Assembly: GCA_027076325.1 (NCBI GenBank)
Contig: JALTJZ010000027.1
Location: 1 to 64,000, forward strand
From: Chromatiales bacterium
GTDB lineage: Bacteria; Pseudomonadota; Gammaproteobacteria; UBA6429; Thiohalophilaceae
Reading direction: 5' to 3'
DNA: 64,000 nt
The position numbers and the translations under genes are program-made. Within the stretch, counting starts at the first letter, position 1; every line of letters starts with the position of its first letter. Under the pieces are notes generated by a model. It had not been told where the DNA came from and ran no database searches. It saw only the letters and a program-made list of their open reading frames with translations. Shown in pieces: positions 40,635 through 49,325 of the stretch.

Positions 40635-41756
40635 ATGGGTATTTTATCACAAATTGGCGACTTTCTTGCATGGAATAAAGGGTATTTAGTCACTAAGCTT
40701 ATATTTATACTGGAAAAAAATGTTGAATTACTAATGAATGGACTATTTCCCCACTGCTACAGCCAACGAATGCTTAACCCCTTTCGCGGGGTCATGAATG
40801 TCATTGATACCGGTGAAGCCGATGCGGTTTCAACTGACGGCAAAATCTGGACGCTCTATCTGCGCGATAGTAATTTACAAAATATTGCCAATGATGGTGA
40901 TATGAATATCGAAGTACCGGATATCCGCTTTGGCATCTGGTCCGCAGAAACCGGACTCAAGCGTTGCCCGTTACTCAACACAATGAATTATGATGCGATT
41001 CAAACGGCAGGGCTAACTTTACTCGACAGCGTAAAATACCATGCGAAAGATGTACCCTTTAATCTGGCCGACCATTATGAACTCTGGTTACTCGACAAGT
41101 ACATGGACTTACCCCTGGCACTGTTGCATAGCGAATGTTTTAAATCCGAACTCAGTGAACCTGAACACAGACCCTGGACAACAGGCATGCTTTGTCGCCA
41201 GAATTTTCAGTCACCCTATTTACATAAAAACCACCCGGACAATGATTCCCAGAAAAATAATTTCCATAACAATCATTCTGTTAACCATGCGCAATGGTTA
41301 ACAGAACAAATTAATAGCGCAGCCGGTAACCAACCTAAAGTACAATGGTTTTTACGTGACAGGGATCGCAATGGGCTGGGACTAAAGTGTTCGTCCACTC
41401 ACCCGCAGCTTGAAGGCCGAACCCTGCCTAAACACTTTTTTCCAAAACTCTTAATTAATCACGACTGGGTAAATCAAACCGTTAATAGCGTTGTAAAAGA
41501 TTACCTCGGCTGGCATGCACCGTGGCTGCTTCTGTTACAGCATTTTGGTGATGCGACACGTTCGTTACTTGAAAAAATGGCCTGCAAACAGCAAGCTCTG
41601 GCGGTTGATGCACAACAACAGCTCTATCCTAAAATTATAAATGAAAAAGCGATGAAGGCGGCGCGCGTAGAAGCAACAATGCGTAAAGCCAATGGTGAAG
41701 TTTCATCGCACCAGCGTAATATTGATATGGCTTATCTGGCGGCGGATTATTTTTAA
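40635..41756 (+). CDS. conserved-looking protein of unknown function
   Basis: A 373-residue soluble protein that I do not recognise. It has an N-terminal domain with NVIDTGEADAVSTDGKIWTL and FGIWSAETGLKRCPLL, and a middle section rich in His and Trp (LADHYELWLLDKYMDLPLAL). The helical end carries LLQHFGDATRSLLEKMACKQ and a basic KAARVEATMRKAN. Conserved-looking acidic and aromatic clusters suggest a real enzyme or binding protein. The start is uncertain: the ATG at 40734 (MNGLFPHCYS) is an alternative without the first 33 residues. Its stop overlaps the convergent arsJ stop by four bases. Confidence 0.7.
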   Translation: MGILSQIGDFLAWNKGYLVTKLIFILEKNVELLMNGLFPHCYSQRMLNPFRGVMNVIDTGEADAVSTDGKIWTLYLRDSNLQNIANDGDMNIEVPDIRFGIWSAETGLKRCPLLNTMNYDAIQTAGLTLLDSVKYHAKDVPFNLADHYELWLLDKYMDLPLALLHSECFKSELSEPEHRPWTTGMLCRQNFQSPYLHKNHPDNDSQKNNFHNNHSVNHAQWLTEQINSAAGNQPKVQWFLRDRDRNGLGLKCSSTHPQLEGRTLPKHFFPKLLINHDWVNQTVNSVVKDYLGWHAPWLLLLQHFGDATRSLLEKMACKQQALAVDAQQQLYPKIINEKAMKAARVEATMRKANGEVSSHQRNIDMAYLAADYF

Positions 41757-42967
41757 CGGCTATTCGGCTCAACAACCAGACGTATCGAAAATATTCCGGC
41801 CAGCAAAATAAAAAGTGTCGAAATCAACAGGCAACCTTCCAGTCCCTGCGTTTGATAGACCCAACCTGATAAGACCGTTCCTGCTAATCGACCGGCTGCA
41901 TTAGCCATATAATAAAAACCAACGTTCAACGCAACCTTGTCTTTATCTGACCATGAAATAATTAAATATGAATGCACTGCTGAATTAATTGCAAACACAA
42001 TACCAAATGCAATTAACCCACTAATCAGAACAGGTTCTGCCTGAAACCCGGAATATAAAGCGGCAGCAATACCAACCGGAAAGATAGCCAGCATAAAAGC
42101 CCAACGCATAGCCGTATTGCCATCAGGCGCTTTACCGTGATGGTGTTTTCGCAACAGTCCAGGTGCACTCGCTTGCACCACACCATAGCCGATAACCCAT
42201 ATCGCAAAAAAACTACCCACATTGATAAATGACCAGTTCATAACAGAGTACAAATACACCGGCAGTGCAACAACAAACCAGACGTCACGCGCACCAAACA
42301 GAAAAAAGCGGGCGATAGATAAACGGTTAATAGCTGCTGTTTTTGAAAAGATTTGGGTGAATTTATGCTTTACTTTTGACTTACCCAAACCGGCTGGTAA
42401 CATAAAAACACAGGTTAAAAACACAATAAATAAGCTCACTGCTAAAACAGTAAGCGCACCCCTGAACTCGAATAACGTTAATAACAGGGCACCAATAAAA
42501 AAACCAGCGCCTTTTAGCGCATTTTTTGAACCGGTTAAAATTGCAATCCAGCGAAACAGAAGTGTTTCTTTATTAGTATGGCTATCCGGCACTAAATCTT
42601 TCACGCTGGCCTTAGCCGACATTTTATTAAGATCTTTAGCAATACCCGATAGTGCCTGCGCGATCATAACATAGGTAACCGATAACCACGCTTCTGGTAC
42701 CATTAACATCGCCAGGGCAACCACTTGCATTATCATTCCGACATACATTATTAAATTAAGGCCGATACGCGAGCCTAACCAGCCACCCACCAGATTGGTC
42801 ACAATGCCAAAAAATTCATAGAACAAAAACAACATGGCCACTTCAAAAGGGGAATAACCAAGCAGATGAAAATATAAAACCACCAGCATGCGCAAAGCAC
42901 CATCGGTAATGGTAAAGGCCCAGTAACCACCGGTGATAATTAAATAACTTTTTATGCTGGTGTTCAT
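41753..42967 (-). CDS. arsJ: organoarsenical efflux MFS transporter ArsJ
   Basis: ArsJ exports 1-arseno-3-phosphoglycerate, the product formed when GAPDH uses arsenate instead of phosphate; the compound then breaks down outside, so arsenate is removed. Starting at the ATG at 42967 (MNTSIKSYLIITGGYWAFTI) the protein has 404 residues and 12 predicted transmembrane helices. It contains FEVAMLFLFYEFFGIVTNLV and SGIAKDLNKMSAKASVKDLV, both typical of ArsJ. The open frame extends into the GAPDH gene, but that extension is not credible. It lies 20 bases after the GAPDH gene and belongs to arsR-gapdh-arsJ. Confidence 0.93.
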   Translation of the reverse strand: MNTSIKSYLIITGGYWAFTITDGALRMLVVLYFHLLGYSPFEVAMLFLFYEFFGIVTNLVGGWLGSRIGLNLIMYVGMIMQVVALAMLMVPEAWLSVTYVMIAQALSGIAKDLNKMSAKASVKDLVPDSHTNKETLLFRWIAILTGSKNALKGAGFFIGALLLTLFEFRGALTVLAVSLFIVFLTCVFMLPAGLGKSKVKHKFTQIFSKTAAINRLSIARFFLFGARDVWFVVALPVYLYSVMNWSFINVGSFFAIWVIGYGVVQASAPGLLRKHHHGKAPDGNTAMRWAFMLAIFPVGIAAALYSGFQAEPVLISGLIAFGIVFAINSAVHSYLIISWSDKDKVALNVGFYYMANAAGRLAGTVLSGWVYQTQGLEGCLLISTLFILLAGIFSIRLVVEPNSR

Positions 42968-42987
42968 ATTGTCATTGATTGCGCTAA

Positions 42988-43995
42988 CTACAGGCCATCT
43001 GCAATAAAAGCAGCCAGTTCCATCATTCGATTCACATAACCCCATTCATTATCATACCAGGCATATATTTTTACCTGAGTATCATTAACAACCATCGTTG
43101 ATAAAGCATCGATTATGCTTGAACGTGGATCATTTAGATAATCAATGGATACCAACGGACGCTCTTCGTAACCTAAAATACCTTTTAATTCATTTTCAGA
43201 TGCCTGCTTAAACAAGGCATTGATTTCTTCTGCGGTTGTTTTACGTTCTGCTTCAAATACAAAATCGGTTAATGACGCATTAAGTAAAGGTACTCGCACT
43301 GCATGGCCATTTAACTTTCCTTCTAACTCGGGAAATATTTTAGTAATCGCTTTTGCAGAACCAGTTGAAGTGGGAATAAGTGATTGCCCACACGAACGTG
43401 CACGGCGTAAATCTTTGTGGCCTTTGTCAACAATGGTTTGGGTATTGGTAATATCATGGATGGTGGTCATACAACCATGCTTGATACCCACGCTATCTTT
43501 CAGTACTTTTATAAACGGCGCCAGACAGTTTGTTGTGCATGAAGCAGCGGTAATAATATTATGCTGCTGTGCCTTGTATTCATGCTGATTAATACCGTAA
43601 ACAATATTGATGGCTGGCGATGGCACCGGTGCCGAAACCAGTACTTTTTTTATCCCTTGTTCAAAATAGCATTGCAATGCCGCATCGGTTTTAAACTGGC
43701 CAGTACATTCAATCACCATATCGATATCCATTGCAGCCCAGTCAACCTCGGCAGGATTTTTTTCTGAGCTGTAAGTAACACGTTGCCCATCGACAATAAT
43801 CGTATCGGTATCCGTTACAATATTTCGACCCCAACGGCCATGCACCGAATCAAATTCCAGCAAATGCGCCATCGTAAGATTGTCACCGGCTATCTCATTT
43901 ATATGGACTATTTCATAAGCCGGGTTATCCCAGCCTGCACGAAAACCGAGCCGCCCCATGCGACCAAAACCATTAATGGCAATACGTATTGTCAT
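42988..43995 (-). CDS. ArsJ-associated glyceraldehyde-3-phosphate dehydrogenase
   Basis: A 335-residue GAPDH with the NAD-binding [19 protein letters not shown], the catalytic [32 protein letters not shown] and [15 protein letters not shown]. Encoded between arsR and arsJ, it is expected to make 1-arseno-3-phosphoglycerate from glyceraldehyde 3-phosphate and arsenate rather than to serve glycolysis. That role follows from the well-described gapdh-arsJ arsenate pathway in Pseudomonas. All active-site residues are present. Confidence 0.93.
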   Translation of the reverse strand: MTIRIAINGFGRMGRLGFRAGWDNPAYEIVHINEIAGDNLTMAHLLEFDSVHGRWGRNIVTDTDTIIVDGQRVTYSSEKNPAEVDWAAMDIDMVIECTGQFKTDAALQCYFEQGIKKVLVSAPVPSPAINIVYGINQHEYKAQQHNIITAASCTTNCLAPFIKVLKDSVGIKHGCMTTIHDITNTQTIVDKGHKDLRRARSCGQSLIPTSTGSAKAITKIFPELEGKLNGHAVRVPLLNASLTDFVFEAERKTTAEEINALFKQASENELKGILGYEERPLVSIDYLNDPRSSIIDALSTMVVNDTQVKIYAWYDNEWGYVNRMMELAAFIADGL

Positions 43996-44036
43996 ATTGT
44001 TACCTTTATTTAACGGAGGTTATTTGAATAAAGCCA

Positions 44037-44390
44037 CTATGCACAACAGGCAGCACCTGGCCGATTCGGCATGCTTATTAGCACTTGCATATCATTGATA
44101 AAAGGTCGCTGTTGCTTGTTTGCCTCAACCGTTACGGCTAACACTTCGCTCGCCCACGCCGCTAACTCAGGATGAATACGATAATACATCCACTGTCCGG
44201 CGCGGCGGGCTTCAACCAGACCATCGGCACGCAGTAGTGCCAAATGCCGTGAAATCATCGGCTGTGATAAATCCAGTGCATGGATTAATTCACAAACACA
44301 AAGCTCACCTTGTGATTGCAGTAAAGTAAGTACTCGCAAACGTACTTCATTAGCAAGTGCAGAAAAAAAGGTGGCGCTATCAATATTCAT
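44037..44390 (-). CDS. arsR: ArsR-family arsenical repressor
   Basis: A 117-residue winged-helix repressor. The helix with GELCVCELIHALDLSQPMIS carries Cys31 and Cys33, the ELCVCEL arsenite-binding motif at the start of the recognition-helix region. A further Cys pair sits at the C-terminus (GAACCA). When As(III) binds, it releases the operator and opens the arsR-gapdh-arsJ operon. It is 42 bases upstream of the GAPDH gene. The likely operator lies just upstream in the AT-rich divergent region with merR. Confidence 0.92.
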   Translation of the reverse strand: MNIDSATFFSALANEVRLRVLTLLQSQGELCVCELIHALDLSQPMISRHLALLRADGLVEARRAGQWMYYRIHPELAAWASEVLAVTVEANKQQRPFINDMQVLISMPNRPGAACCA

Positions 44391-44398
44391 TTTTTAAA

Positions 44399-44420
44399 TA
44401 TACGATATATCATATATACG
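44399..44420. promoter_or_regulatory. AT-rich dyad upstream of arsR, possible ArsR operator
   Basis: ATATAT-C-ATATAT (44405-44417) is a perfect dyad flanked by ACG on both sides (TACG...TACG), starting nine bases upstream of the arsR start codon. Its place and AT-rich alternating make-up fit an ArsR/SmtB-type operator, but no consensus match can be claimed. Confidence 0.4.
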
Positions 44421-44506
44421 GTCAAGCATATATATAAATTTATCCGGAACTATTGCCTAAAAAACCAATCTGTACTTCACAACCGAGTATTTAACAGGAA
44501 ACCAGC

Positions 44507-44908
44507 ATGGCTAAACCGCTCACCATTGGGCAACTTGCCCGCCAGGCCAACGTTAATATCGAGACTATTCGTTATTATCAGCGGCTGGGAATTATTAACG
44601 AACCGCGCAAACCTGAGCAGGGCTATCGTATTTATCCACAGGAAACGATTAACCGTATTTTATTTATACGACGCGCCAAGCAGCTCGGCTTTAGCTTAAA
44701 AGAAATTGCTGAATTACTGGAGCTCGGTGATGGCCATTGTGATGATGTGCGACTACGTGCAGAAGACAAGCAAAACCAAATCAGTCAACAAATTCAGGAT
44801 TTACAAAACTTACAGCAAACACTGGATAAGCTGATTAAAACCTGTCAACAGAAAGACAGGAGTGCGCACTGCCCTATCGTTGAATCACTGAGCGGCTTAT
44901 CTACCTGA
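44507..44908 (+). CDS. merR: MerR-family mercury-responsive regulator
   Basis: A 133-residue MerR protein. The N-terminal HTH is TIGQLARQANVNIETIRYYQ, followed by the dimerisation helix. The three mercury ligands are at Cys78 (GHCDD), Cys113 (TCQQK) and Cys122 (AHCPIVE). Their spacing of 35 and 9 residues is exactly that of Tn501 MerR (82/117/126). It would repress and, with Hg(II), activate merTP. The target promoter is about 3.7 kb away at 48580-48611, beyond an opposing GGDEF-EAL gene, instead of adjacent. It is divergent from arsR. Confidence 0.92.
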   Translation: MAKPLTIGQLARQANVNIETIRYYQRLGIINEPRKPEQGYRIYPQETINRILFIRRAKQLGFSLKEIAELLELGDGHCDDVRLRAEDKQNQISQQIQDLQNLQQTLDKLIKTCQQKDRSAHCPIVESLSGLST

Positions 44909-44964
44909 ACTGAAAATACAGAGGCTAACAAGAGTTAAAATCACACCATCATAAATTCACTCTT

Positions 44965-47900
44965 TTATTGCACTTGTTGTGCCTGCCTAATCTGAATATC
45001 GTGCTCATGTAGCCAGCTTACAAAGTCAGTTGCAGATAATGGTTTTGCAAAATAATAACCCTGAAAAACTTCGCAACCCAGCTCAATAAGAATTTTACGT
45101 TGCATTTCAGTTTCAACACCTTCAGCAATAATATCCAGATTCATGTGTTGCCCCATATCGATAATAGTTTCAACCAGCGGATGATCATTCTTTTCTGTTA
45201 GCTCACTGATAAAGGCACGATCAATTTTAAGAATTTGCATTGGCATATCTTTTAAATAAGCCAGCGATGAATAGCCCGTTCCAAAATCATCCAGTGCAAC
45301 CTGAATACCGGCTGCACGGAGTTTTGATAATTTGTCGCGCGTATCTGTGACATCTTTAAGCAAAGCCGTTTCAGTAAGTTCCAGTACAATTTGGTCGGGG
45401 CGTAAATGATAATCGGCTAAGGCGTTAATAACACTGACAACAAACCCCGGTGCTGCAAATTGCCATGCACTAACATTAACAGAAATATGCCCCGTAAAAG
45501 GAATATTACTGTTTACCCAGTCGTTATACTGACGGCAGGCTTCATGAAAAACCCAATGCCCAATCGCATGTATTAAACCGGTTTCCTCTGCGATAGGAAT
45601 AAAACGATCCGGTGGCACCTGCCCCAATTTTGAGTGTGTCCAGCGTAACAGGGCTTCGGCACCAATCAATTCGCCGTTAATATTCAACTGTGGTTGATAA
45701 TGTAAAGTTAACTCGTCTTTCTCAATCGCGTGGCGTAAGCCTCTTTCTATTTGTAACCGATCATCTGCATGTTTCTGCATTGCTGATTGATAGAATTGTA
45801 TAATGCCTCGACCTTTATTTTTTGCCTGATATAAAGCCATATCTGCACGCCGCATAATATCCACTTCTGTTTCCCCTTGCTGTGGAAACAGAACAATACC
45901 CACGCTAGCACCAATATTTAATATACGATTACCCAGATGCAATGGCTCACTCAGTGCAGTCACAATTTTTTCTGCAATATAGCCAGCCAGATCGCCAAGT
46001 GGCGCCTGTTGTTCACGGCTTATAATAACGATAAACTCATCACCACCAATTCTTGCAACAAAATCCTGTTCACTCACCGTTTTTCGTAAACGGTCTGCCA
46101 CTAGTTTTAAAACCTGATCACCCACATCATGACTTAACGCATCATTAATTGTTTTAAAGTGATCCAGATCGATTAATAACATCGCCCCGGCCAATGATTT
46201 TTCTTTTAACTGTTCAAGCAGGGCAATAATATATTCATGCAGTGCCGCGCGGTTTGAAAGGCTGGTTAAATAATCATTAAAGGCCAGACTGCGAATATGC
46301 TCTTCGGCTTTAACACGCTCAAGCTCTGCCCCTGCACGTGCCGCAAAAATTTCCAATACTGAAGTTAACCGGGCAACATCATTCATTGGTTTAATGTCCA
46401 TTACTACTATTAAACCAATAGCAGTATTATTGGCATCAAACAAGGGTGAGCCGATATAACTGATCAGCCCCATATCCTTTAACATACTATCTTTTGGAAA
46501 CAAGTCCTGCACTTTGTCAGGATAAGAGCAGGTTCGTTGTCCCACTACATTTTCACAAGGAGTGTTATCTAAAAGATAATTGTAGTTATCTATAATGTTA
46601 CCATCTGCAGATAACGCAATGACATTCACCTGCCTTTTGTTACTCTTGTCGAGCACACCAACAAATGCATACTTTGCTTCAAACAGCATGCTAAGTTGAA
46701 CAACCAGCTGCTGAAAAATTCGGTCACCTGACTGCCCGGATACCCCTCTTGCAATACTATGGAGTGCTTCATCGGCACGCCGGCGTGCCGTAATATCACG
46801 AACAATTCCCTGTATACAAACCTTTCCATCCAGTTCAATACGGTTAAGCGTTACTTCGGCATCAAACGCTGTGCCATCCTGTAATTCATACCTCCATTCA
46901 AAAAACTGGGGTTCACCCTTTAATGCAGCAACGAGTTTCTCTTTGGCATGTTCCAGTGAACTGCGGCCATCATATTGACTGGTAGCTGAAAAATTGGCCA
47001 GTGACTGGCCAACCAGTTTTTCTCGCGGACTCCTGAATATAGCCAGTGCCTTTGGATTGCAATCTATGATTTTACCTTCATGGATAATAAAAATAGCATC
47101 ACTTGCCGCTTCAAACAGAGTACGAAATTTTGACTCACTCTGGGTAAGCTTATCTTTTGTTTTTCTTTTATCCGTAATATCAGTCGATATACCACAAACT
47201 GCATATGCTTTATTGTGATGATCAAATAACGGAAACTTAACTGTATGGTAAGTACGCTTAACTTCATCTGAATATTTTATCTGTTCATCAAATTCAACTA
47301 TCTTTTTCTGAGCTAATACCTGCAGATCCTTTTCTCTGTAAATAGCCGCTGTTTCCTGATTAAACATACTCTCATCCGTATTACCAAGCATCTCGGCATT
47401 TTTTGTATTAAACAGTATTTCGTATTCACGGTTGACCATTAAGTACTTACCGTTAGTATCTTTCATATAAACAACAGCCGGCACATGATCAAGAATTGAT
47501 GCAATGCGTTGTATGCGTTGTCGAGATTCCTGATGCAGAGCAACTGAAACAACCAGAACCAGAGAAGGGAAACCAAATTGTGCTAAAGGAATAAAGTCCA
47601 GTGCCCCTATACGCACTAACAATGTTTGGCCAATAAAGGTGCTACACACCAGCATACCTAAAAATAACATTAAACCCTGATGGTGTTGGCCATTACGATA
47701 CTGACAAATCGCGGCGTAGAAAGAGTAGCCCAACTGCAACAACAAACTCGACCACAGCAACGCACCATAAAAATTCATCTTGTTAACAACATGCGTTACG
47801 ATTTGTTCACCCCAGGGCAGGGTTAAGTTTGTTATTTCGGGCAGTGCATCAAAAAACTCGCCATAAGGCAACAAAATATTGGGGATGAGCTGAACAAACG

Positions 47901-48225
47901 AATACAGGCTTAATGCCCACACCAGCGTTCGCAAACCAACCCCCGTGTAGCTATAAACAAACCAGCTCCAGAAGGTAAAGGTAAGCAATGCAAAATTTGC
48001 ACGCCACCGGTAAGCTTCCACATAAGCCTGCTGGCTCGCTGCCTGATAGGCAAAAAGTTCAGCCGCCATAAAGCCAACAATAAAGAAGCACATCAAGCTA
48101 AAAAATAAATGAAGATTTTTACGAGCCTGGTGCTGCTGGGTATGAATATGGTGCAGTAAAAAATGGATTCCTGCATACAGGCTAACACCTATCAGTGCCG
48201 CAATAAGCCAACTTAATATAGGCAT
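44965..48225 (-). CDS. multi-domain membrane GGDEF-EAL protein with PAS and GAF sensors
   Basis: A 1086-residue protein. An N-terminal membrane module has about seven helices (residues 5-230). Next come a PAS domain (about 238-355, ASILDHVPAVVYMKDTNGKY), a second PAS domain (about 363-490, FRTLFEAASDAIFIIHEGKI) and a GAF domain (about 495-645). The GGDEF domain has GGDEF at 727-731 and the EAL domain has EAL at 857-859 and DDFGTGYSSLAYLK. Both catalytic motifs are intact, so it may both synthesise and hydrolyse c-di-GMP. It lies between merR and merTP, in opposite orientation, and has no evident functional link to mercury. Confidence 0.93.
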   Translation of the reverse strand: MPILSWLIAALIGVSLYAGIHFLLHHIHTQQHQARKNLHLFFSLMCFFIVGFMAAELFAYQAASQQAYVEAYRWRANFALLTFTFWSWFVYSYTGVGLRTLVWALSLYSFVQLIPNILLPYGEFFDALPEITNLTLPWGEQIVTHVVNKMNFYGALLWSSLLLQLGYSFYAAICQYRNGQHHQGLMLFLGMLVCSTFIGQTLLVRIGALDFIPLAQFGFPSLVLVVSVALHQESRQRIQRIASILDHVPAVVYMKDTNGKYLMVNREYEILFNTKNAEMLGNTDESMFNQETAAIYREKDLQVLAQKKIVEFDEQIKYSDEVKRTYHTVKFPLFDHHNKAYAVCGISTDITDKRKTKDKLTQSESKFRTLFEAASDAIFIIHEGKIIDCNPKALAIFRSPREKLVGQSLANFSATSQYDGRSSLEHAKEKLVAALKGEPQFFEWRYELQDGTAFDAEVTLNRIELDGKVCIQGIVRDITARRRADEALHSIARGVSGQSGDRIFQQLVVQLSMLFEAKYAFVGVLDKSNKRQVNVIALSADGNIIDNYNYLLDNTPCENVVGQRTCSYPDKVQDLFPKDSMLKDMGLISYIGSPLFDANNTAIGLIVVMDIKPMNDVARLTSVLEIFAARAGAELERVKAEEHIRSLAFNDYLTSLSNRAALHEYIIALLEQLKEKSLAGAMLLIDLDHFKTINDALSHDVGDQVLKLVADRLRKTVSEQDFVARIGGDEFIVIISREQQAPLGDLAGYIAEKIVTALSEPLHLGNRILNIGASVGIVLFPQQGETEVDIMRRADMALYQAKNKGRGIIQFYQSAMQKHADDRLQIERGLRHAIEKDELTLHYQPQLNINGELIGAEALLRWTHSKLGQVPPDRFIPIAEETGLIHAIGHWVFHEACRQYNDWVNSNIPFTGHISVNVSAWQFAAPGFVVSVINALADYHLRPDQIVLELTETALLKDVTDTRDKLSKLRAAGIQVALDDFGTGYSSLAYLKDMPMQILKIDRAFISELTEKNDHPLVETIIDMGQHMNLDIIAEGVETEMQRKILIELGCEVFQGYYFAKPLSATDFVSWLHEHDIQIRQAQQVQ

Positions 48226-48642
48226 GCCGGACTACTATCTCCATTATCCATCAGGTTATTTAAGATTAGCAGTCTTTTCACTAATATAGAAAGAAAATCA
48301 CGGATTTATGTAGACAGAAATACAGCACAATGAGAAGCAGAATATCTCCATTTCTCCGAATTTGGCCTCCTCTTTTATAACTCACATTCTTTACTGCCTT
48401 AGCCAGACAAAACTCAGCAACAAATACCCTGCCTGGCAATAAGGTAAAAAAAAACCTGAACTAAATTAAGTTATTGTTTTTTAAGAAACTTAAAGCTTAA
48501 AATATGAGATATGCATTACAGCGCTTTTAGCGTCAGTGTTAAACCCGATACCGTGGATAAGCTGACTGCTCCGACTTACTTGACTCTGTACATAGGTACA
48601 GTTTGTAAACTCAGTCTAAATCAAAGCAAGTGGAGAGTTTAA
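48226..48642. other. 417-base gene-free region containing the merTP promoter
   Basis: This divergent region separates the GGDEF-EAL gene (minus) from merT (plus). The right end holds the MerR-type promoter described separately. The remaining 350 bases are AT-rich, contain no ORF of note and show no repeat or inverted terminal sequence that would mark an insertion boundary. Confidence 0.5.
48580..48611 (+). promoter_or_regulatory. MerR-type promoter/operator of merTP
   Basis: The -35 box TTGACT (48580-48585) is directly followed by the perfect dyad CTGTAC-ATAG-GTACAG (48586-48601), and the -10 box TAAACT is at 48606-48611. The spacer is 20 bases. The layout copies the classic mer operator (CCGTAC-4-GTACGG inside an over-long spacer), which needs MerR-induced DNA distortion to be used. 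The merT start is 31 bases downstream. Confidence 0.85.
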
Positions 48643-49002
48643 GTGGCAAAACCAACCAATACAAAAAATACTGCTAGCATTGTCACGGCCTCATTAGCCG
48701 CCATCGGGGCTTCTGTTTGTTGCGTTGGGCCACTGGTATTATTAGCGATGGGGATAGGAGGCACCTGGATTAGTACCCTGACTGCGCTGGAACCCTATCG
48801 ACCCGTTTTTATTGGTATTACCCTGATTTTTTTATTTATGGCCTTTCGTAAACTTTATATTTTACCGCGCCAGTGTGCTGCCGAAGATCCCTGCGCCCTG
48901 CCCACTACCCTGCGCAATCAACGCATTATTTTCTGGCTCGTTTCGGCTATTCTTATTGCTTTGCTGGCTTTCCCTTACTACGGATTAATCTTTTTCGAAT
49001 AA
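48643..49002 (+). CDS. merT: mercuric ion transporter MerT
   Basis: MerT carries Hg(II) from the periplasm across the inner membrane. The 119-residue protein has three predicted transmembrane helices. The Cys-Cys pair in helix 1 (GASVCCVGP, Cys26/27) and the second pair in the cytoplasmic loop (Cys78 and Cys84, QCAAEDPC) are both present. The start is GTG with a good GGAGAG ribosome binding site nine bases upstream. merP follows by 17 bases. No merA (reductase) is found nearby, so imported mercury would have no local detoxifier unless merA is elsewhere in the genome. Confidence 0.92.
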   Translation: MAKPTNTKNTASIVTASLAAIGASVCCVGPLVLLAMGIGGTWISTLTALEPYRPVFIGITLIFLFMAFRKLYILPRQCAAEDPCALPTTLRNQRIIFWLVSAILIALLAFPYYGLIFFE

Positions 49003-49019
49003 TTTGACGGAGATCACAC

Positions 49020-49316
49020 ATGCTAAACAAACTATTTTTATCCATACTCCTAAGCATGACTTTAATCAGCAGCAGTTTTTTTACCCTCGCGGCAGAAAGT
49101 AAAACTATTACGCTTGATGTACCGGGTATGACTTGTAAGTTTTGTCCAATAACTATTCGCAAGGCCTTAAAGAAAGTACCCGGTGTAATAGATGCCACGG
49201 CAGATTACCCCAGTAAAACAGCCACCGTTACTTTTGACCCCGATAAAACCGATGTTGAAGCACTGACTAATGCAACAGCGAATGCGGGCTACCCATCAAC
49301 GCTAAAAAAGAAATAG
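49020..49316 (+). CDS. merP: periplasmic mercury-binding protein MerP
   Basis: A 98-residue exported protein (signal peptide about 1-25, ending LAAES). Its single heavy-metal-associated domain has the metal motif GMTCKFCPITIRKAL (Cys39/Cys42) and ends with the ANAGYPSTLKKK tail typical of MerP. It hands Hg(II) to MerT. It lies 17 bases after merT in the same operon, and GACGGAGAT precedes the ATG as a ribosome binding site. Confidence 0.93.
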   Translation: MLNKLFLSILLSMTLISSSFFTLAAESKTITLDVPGMTCKFCPITIRKALKKVPGVIDATADYPSKTATVTFDPDKTDVEALTNATANAGYPSTLKKK

Positions 49317-49325
49317 CCTGAGCAT

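Noticed and set aside
44470-44475. CTGTAC half-site near the merR start, possible second MerR operator
   Set aside because: No matching GTACAG half follows at the right spacing.
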